A stretch of DNA of 64,000 nucleotides from Achromobacter sp. UMC71 (lineage in GTDB: Bacteria; Pseudomonadota; Gammaproteobacteria; Burkholderiales; Burkholderiaceae_B). Below the pieces are notes generated by a model that saw only the letters and a list, made by a program, of their open reading frames with translations, had not been told where the DNA came from and did no database searches. Numbering within the stretch: the stretch's first letter is position 1; every line of letters starts with the position of its first letter. The stretch lies in contig NZ_LZZT01000056.1 in NCBI RefSeq assembly GCF_014170305.1, positions 62,001-126,000 of the forward strand. The letters run 5' to 3'. Shown piece after piece: positions 60,917-64,000 of the stretch. Made by a program: the position numbers and the translations under genes.

Positions 60917-61471
60917 ATGAGCACCTACAAGATCGCTGTCTTCGTCGGCAGCCTGCGCGCCGCGTCGATCAACCTGCGCCTGGCGCGTGCGCTGGAAAAA
61001 CTGGTACCCGCGGACTTCAAGTTCGACTACGTCAGCCTGGGCGATGTGCCGCTGTACAACCAGGACAACGAGAACAACCTGCCCGCGCCCGCCGCCAAAC
61101 TCAAGCAGCAGATCCAGGACGCCCAGGGCATCCTGTTCGTCTCGCCCGAGCACAACCGCTCGCTGCCCGCCGCCGTCAAGAACGCCATCGACTGGGGCTC
61201 GCGTCCGTGGGGCCAGAATTCCTGGACCGGCAAGGCCGTCGGCATCCTGGGCACCTCGCCCAGCGCCGCGGGCACCGCGCTGATGCAGCAGCACCTGCGC
61301 AACATCCTGGCCGCCGAAGGCGCCGTGGCCCTGACCACGCCGGAAGTCTTCCTGCAATACACCGACGGCCTGGTCGACGATCAATACAACATCACCAACG
61401 AAGGCACGCGCAAATTCCTGCAAGGCTGGATCGACCGCTACGTCGACTGGATCAAGAAGTTCAACGCCTGA
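60917..61471 (+). CDS. NAD(P)H-dependent FMN reductase (YieF/ChrR-like)
   Basis: The 184-residue flavodoxin-fold protein begins YKIAVFVGSLRAASINLRLARAL (FMN phosphate loop) and has SPEHNRSLPAAVKNAIDWGSRPWGQNSWTGKAVGILGTSPSAAGTA, the second FMN contact. Relatives reduce quinones, chromate or azo dyes and protect from oxidative stress. CTGGAG lies before the ATG. A strong terminator follows. Confidence 0.94.
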   Translation: MSTYKIAVFVGSLRAASINLRLARALEKLVPADFKFDYVSLGDVPLYNQDNENNLPAPAAKLKQQIQDAQGILFVSPEHNRSLPAAVKNAIDWGSRPWGQNSWTGKAVGILGTSPSAAGTALMQQHLRNILAAEGAVALTTPEVFLQYTDGLVDDQYNITNEGTRKFLQGWIDRYVDWIKKFNA

Positions 61472-61540
61472 TCGCCGCCGTTGCCGGATACGGGGCGCCT
61501 CCCCGCCCGGCACAGATCGCCCGCCTACCTCCGGGCGATC

Positions 61541-61573
61541 AAGCCCCCCGATGCGTCGGGGGGCTTTTTTTTT
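61541..61573 (+). terminator. Strong intrinsic terminator after FMN reductase gene
   Basis: AGCCCCCCGA and TCGGGGGGCT pair perfectly around TGCG and are followed by nine T. Confidence 0.95.
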
Positions 61574-62193
61574 GCAAGGACGACCGCGTGGCGGCACGGA
61601 TCGATAGTTACCCCCGGGAACTGTGGAAAACACTGAGGACAGCTTGGGGGGAGAGTCAAAATTCCCTGTCTCGCCAAGCACTTGCTGGGCACGATCAAAA
61701 AATGCGCAATCCTCCGTATGGATGAAATCCGGCGCACTTATACACATCAACCCTGGATGCATGACCAGCTATCCCGGACGCAAGCGGTCGCGTGGGGATT
61801 TGTCCCAGCATTCTGTGGGCAAGCATGAGGACAGCTCGGGGGCAGGTCGATAATCTCCTTGCATATCAACAGCCTGCAAGGGGTGAGCAAGAATGGTGCA
61901 ATGGGCCGTGCGACGGCCGAGGTTGTCCCCGTCAAATGTGGATAAGCCTGAGGACAGCCTGCGCGTAGCCCGAGAAAACGCTTATGCACCAACGACTTGC
62001 AGCAAGCGGGCAAAGAACGCTCAGTTGAGGCACCGGCGCCAGACCCGGCGCCGGTCCTCGGCGTCGCGCGAAGAACCTGGCCGGCTTGTCCCCATCGAAT
62101 GTGGACAAGCCTATGAACAGTCGCACAACAAGTCGAAAAACCCGTTATCCGACAATCACTTGGACGGTGCGGTCAAAAACTCACCAGCGCGGG
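61574..62193. repeat. Gene-free region with clustered DnaA-box-like sites in four diverged repeats
   Basis: TGTGGAAAA (61622), TGTGGGCAA (61814), TGTGGATAA (61937) and TGTGGACAA (62100) lie in the same orientation. The first three are each followed by TGAGGACAGC and the fourth by ATGAACAG, and three are preceded by TTGTCC. TGTGGATAA is the complement of the consensus DnaA box TTATCCACA. TTATACACA (61738) fits TTATnCACA on the other strand; TTATGCACC (61982) and TTATCCGAC (62145) are near-matches. Further downstream similarity in each unit (ACTTGC/ACTTGG, TCAAAAA) shows the units are diverged repeats. A perfect 9-bp hairpin lies at 62032-62055. No ORF is convincing. Confidence 0.75.
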
Positions 62194-62409
62194 TTATTCA
62201 TTGCCTTCCAGGCGCATGCCGATCTTCAGACCCACTTGCCAGTGGGCGACCTTGCCGTCCTTGATGTGGCCGCGCACTTCGGTGACCTCGAACCAATCCA
62301 GGTTGCGCAGGGTCTCGGATGCGCGCGCAATGGCTTGGGTGATAGCGTCGTCGGTGGACTTGGTGGAAGAACCCACCAATTCGATCTGCTTGTAGACATG
62401 ATTCGACAT
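62194..62409 (-). CDS. Dodecin
   Basis: The 71-residue protein reads VYKQIELVGSSTKSTDDAITQAIARASETLRNLDWFEVTEVRGHIKDGKVAHWQVGLKIGMRLE, a full dodecin with the flavin-stacking Trp (LDWFEV) and Gln (HWQVGLKIGMRL). Twelve copies form a hollow sphere that stores riboflavin or FMN. GGAGA precedes the ATG. Single gene. Confidence 0.96.
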   Translation of the reverse strand: MSNHVYKQIELVGSSTKSTDDAITQAIARASETLRNLDWFEVTEVRGHIKDGKVAHWQVGLKIGMRLEGNE

Positions 62410-62603
62410 AGCTCGTCTCCGCGGTAGAGGGGGTGAGTCGTGAATCGTCAGGCGCGCGCGGTGTTCCGGCGCTTACGACCGGCAATCCATTCGAACACAC
62501 AGGATACCCGCTGGGCGCTAGAGTGGTGTTACGAGTTCCGTCGCCGCGGCCTCGGTCGCGACGACGGATTCGATCCCGCAACCGCAAGCAAGGAGGTCTC
62601 GTC

Positions 62604-63110
62604 ATGCCTGAACGAAAAACCCTGCAACGCGCCGCGCGCGACAAGCAGCAAGGCAAATCCGCATCCACCCAGGCCGGCGAATTCGTCCGCGAGGAAATCG
62701 ACCGGGTCCGGCAGGGCAAACACGGTGTGCGCTCGACCAAGCAGGCCATCGCCATCGGCCTGTCGCAGGCGCGGCGCGCCGGCGTCGATCTGCCCGCCCC
62801 CAAGAAGGCCAGCGCGAGCACGCGCCGCAAGGCCGAGCAGGACAGCCAGGCGGCCCATGACGGCCACGCCAAATCCGCGACCCGCGCCCGCGCCACCACC
62901 CGCGCCCTGAAACAGGAAAGCACCAAGCCGGCCTCCAAGGCTGCGTTGTCGCGCCATGCCAGCAAGGCGGCTGCCTCGCGCACCGCCGCGAATCGCTCGG
63001 CCGCGGCCAAGAAGGCTGCCGCCACCAAGGGTGCGGCGGGACGTTCGGCCGCCGCCAAGAAGGCCGCCCGCACCCGGGCAGCGAATGCGCGGGCCGCCGC
63101 AAATCATTGA
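62604..63110 (+). CDS. Basic histone H1-like protein (DUF6496)
   Basis: The 168-residue protein has an N-terminal domain (TQAGEFVREEIDRVRQGKHGVRSTKQAIAIGLSQARRAGVDLP, residues 20-65), the DUF6496 pattern, and a C-terminal tail very rich in Ala, Lys, Arg and Ser with repeats such as RSAAAKKAA and SKAALSRHASKAAASR. The tail resembles the C-terminus of histone H1 and Bordetella BpH1, so DNA or RNA binding is likely. AAGGAGG lies ideally before the ATG at 62604; a longer frame to 62433 is discounted. Confidence 0.85.
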   Translation: MPERKTLQRAARDKQQGKSASTQAGEFVREEIDRVRQGKHGVRSTKQAIAIGLSQARRAGVDLPAPKKASASTRRKAEQDSQAAHDGHAKSATRARATTRALKQESTKPASKAALSRHASKAAASRTAANRSAAAKKAAATKGAAGRSAAAKKAARTRAANARAAANH

Positions 63111-63193
63111 GCGGCGCATCGCGGGCTGAAATCGCGTGGGCAGCGGCGTCGCGACGCGAAGCATCCGCGCCCCGGACATCGCTGGCCGCGGTA

Positions 63194-64000
63194 TCAGCGT
63201 GCAGGCTCGGCGCCCGCCTCGAACTCGCGCAGGCGCGTCTGCAGGAATTCACGCAGCCGCTTGACCGTGGGCGACAGCAGGATGCGGTGCACGCACAGCA
63301 GGTATAGCGGCGAGGGCTCGCTGGCGTAGTCGGACAGCGCCTCGACCAGCCTGCCCGCGCGCAAGTCGGACAACACGTCATAACGCGACTTGTAGGCCAC
63401 GCCATGCCCCGCCAGCGCCCAGCGCCGCACCAGATCGCCGTCGTCGCCCACGCGGTCGCCCTTGACTGGCACGGTCTGGCTGACGCCCGCGCGCTCGAAC
63501 GACCAGCGGTCGTGCAGCGACTCGCCCAGCACGAAACACAGGCAGTTGTGGCGGCGCAGGTCGGCCGGCGCCTGCGGCGTGCCGTGACGCGCGAAATACG
63601 CCGGCGACGCGCACACCACGCGGCGGTTGTGCTCGCCCAGCGGCAACGCCACCAGGCTCGAATCGTTGGGCGTGCCGTAGCGCAAGGCGATGTCAACGGG
63701 CTGGCGGTACAGGTCGGCCAGGCGGTCGCTGATGCGCACCTGGAAACTGACACGCGGATGGCGCAGCTGGAATGCATCCAGCCAGGGCAGCAACACGTTG
63801 CGCCCCAGGTCCGACGGTATCGACACCGACAGGCTGCCGGATATCGCAGTCTTGTCCCGCGCCAGGGCGTTCTGCCCCGCCTGCAACGTCGACAGCGCGG
63901 CCCGCGCATATTCCAGGTAACGCTCGCCGTCGCTGGTCAGCCGCAGGCTGCGGGTGGACCGCACGAACAGGCGCGTTTCCAAGGTCAGCTCCAACCGCTT
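63194..64000 (-). CDS. LysR-family transcriptional regulator (N-terminus outside window)
   Basis: The frame runs off the right edge. The visible 268 codons start within the HTH recognition/wing (KRLELTLETRLFVRSTRSLRLTSDGERYLEYARAAL) and continue through the effector domain (LSVSIPSDLGRNVLLPWLDAFQLRHPRVSFQVRISDR, HRRVVCASPAYFARHGTP-like). The style is that of the CrgA/YhjC group of LysR proteins, which often control a divergent dehydrogenase or oxidoreductase gene. The target would lie to the right. Confidence 0.92.
   Translation of the reverse strand, partial: KRLELTLETRLFVRSTRSLRLTSDGERYLEYARAALSTLQAGQNALARDKTAISGSLSVSIPSDLGRNVLLPWLDAFQLRHPRVSFQVRISDRLADLYRQPVDIALRYGTPNDSSLVALPLGEHNRRVVCASPAYFARHGTPQAPADLRRHNCLCFVLGESLHDRWSFERAGVSQTVPVKGDRVGDDGDLVRRWALAGHGVAYKSRYDVLSDLRAGRLVEALSDYASEPSPLYLLCVHRILLSPTVKRLREFLQTRLREFEAGAEPAR

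Overview
The window is a GC-rich, densely coded stretch of bacterial chromosome. Gene order and protein sequence point to the Alcaligenaceae, most likely Achromobacter or close to Bordetella. The signs are two Bug-type tripartite tricarboxylate receptors, a pertactin-like autotransporter, the block cysS-alkA-accA-tilS-lysC-tRNA-Ser, the block TPR protein-cyclophilin-lpxH-uppP, and BvgS-like hybrid kinases. All naming is by reading the translations; no database search was run. No rRNA, CRISPR array or intact insertion sequence was found.

Layout. 1-4.6 kb: an accessory catabolic group of enoyl-CoA hydratase family protein (cut by the left edge), family III CoA-transferase, divergent Bug receptor, IclR regulator and a thiol dioxygenase very like 3-mercaptopropionate dioxygenase. 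Together they look like a 3-mercaptopropionate/3-sulfinopropionate degradation locus with a shared operator motif. 4.8-9.1 kb: a TonB-like proline-rich protein, two paralogous small proteins (one with a fused HTH), a LysR-SDR divergent pair, a GNAT and a small lipoprotein. 9.1-9.9 kb: three identical tRNA-Arg(ACG) genes separated by tandem repeats. 10-11.6 kb: an orphan ABC ATPase and a convergent TetR gene whose 3' end lies in a decayed dispersed repeat. 11.7-20.5 kb: a Tat-exported phosphoesterase, mnmH, a large autotransporter and a Tat-exported PhoX phosphatase preceded by a Pho box.

20.5-29.7 kb: a hybrid kinase, REC-EAL and hybrid kinase operon resembling the Roc systems, a DUF5071 protein, a lipoprotein and a periplasmic protein. 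29.7-42.5 kb: tRNA-Ser and conserved housekeeping genes (lysC, tilS, accA, alkA, cysS, cyclophilin, lpxH, uppP, TerC/CorC protein, suhB, trmJ). 42.5-45.5 kb: a second Bug receptor with divergent IclR, and an MscS channel. 45.6-50.8 kb: a translationally coupled imelysin/di-haem/imelysin/DUF1513 operon, probably for iron. 51-53 kb: an MHS transporter and a DUF4286-like protein.

53.1-53.4 kb holds a striking 268-bp non-coding element with perfect nested inverted repeats forming a cloverleaf. 53.4-60.8 kb is a nitrogen-scavenging locus: LysR, a NitT/TauT-type ABC transporter, atzG-atzE-like amidase subunits, a GntR regulator, an ABM-like membrane protein and an atzH/hpxZ-like gene. A sigma-54 promoter with GG-N10-GC spacing, an NtrC-like site and a GntR-type operator precede the transporter. 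60.9-64 kb: an FMN reductase, a 620-bp gene-free region carrying at least six DnaA-box-like sites in diverged repeats, a dodecin, a basic histone-like DUF6496 protein and a LysR gene cut by the right edge.
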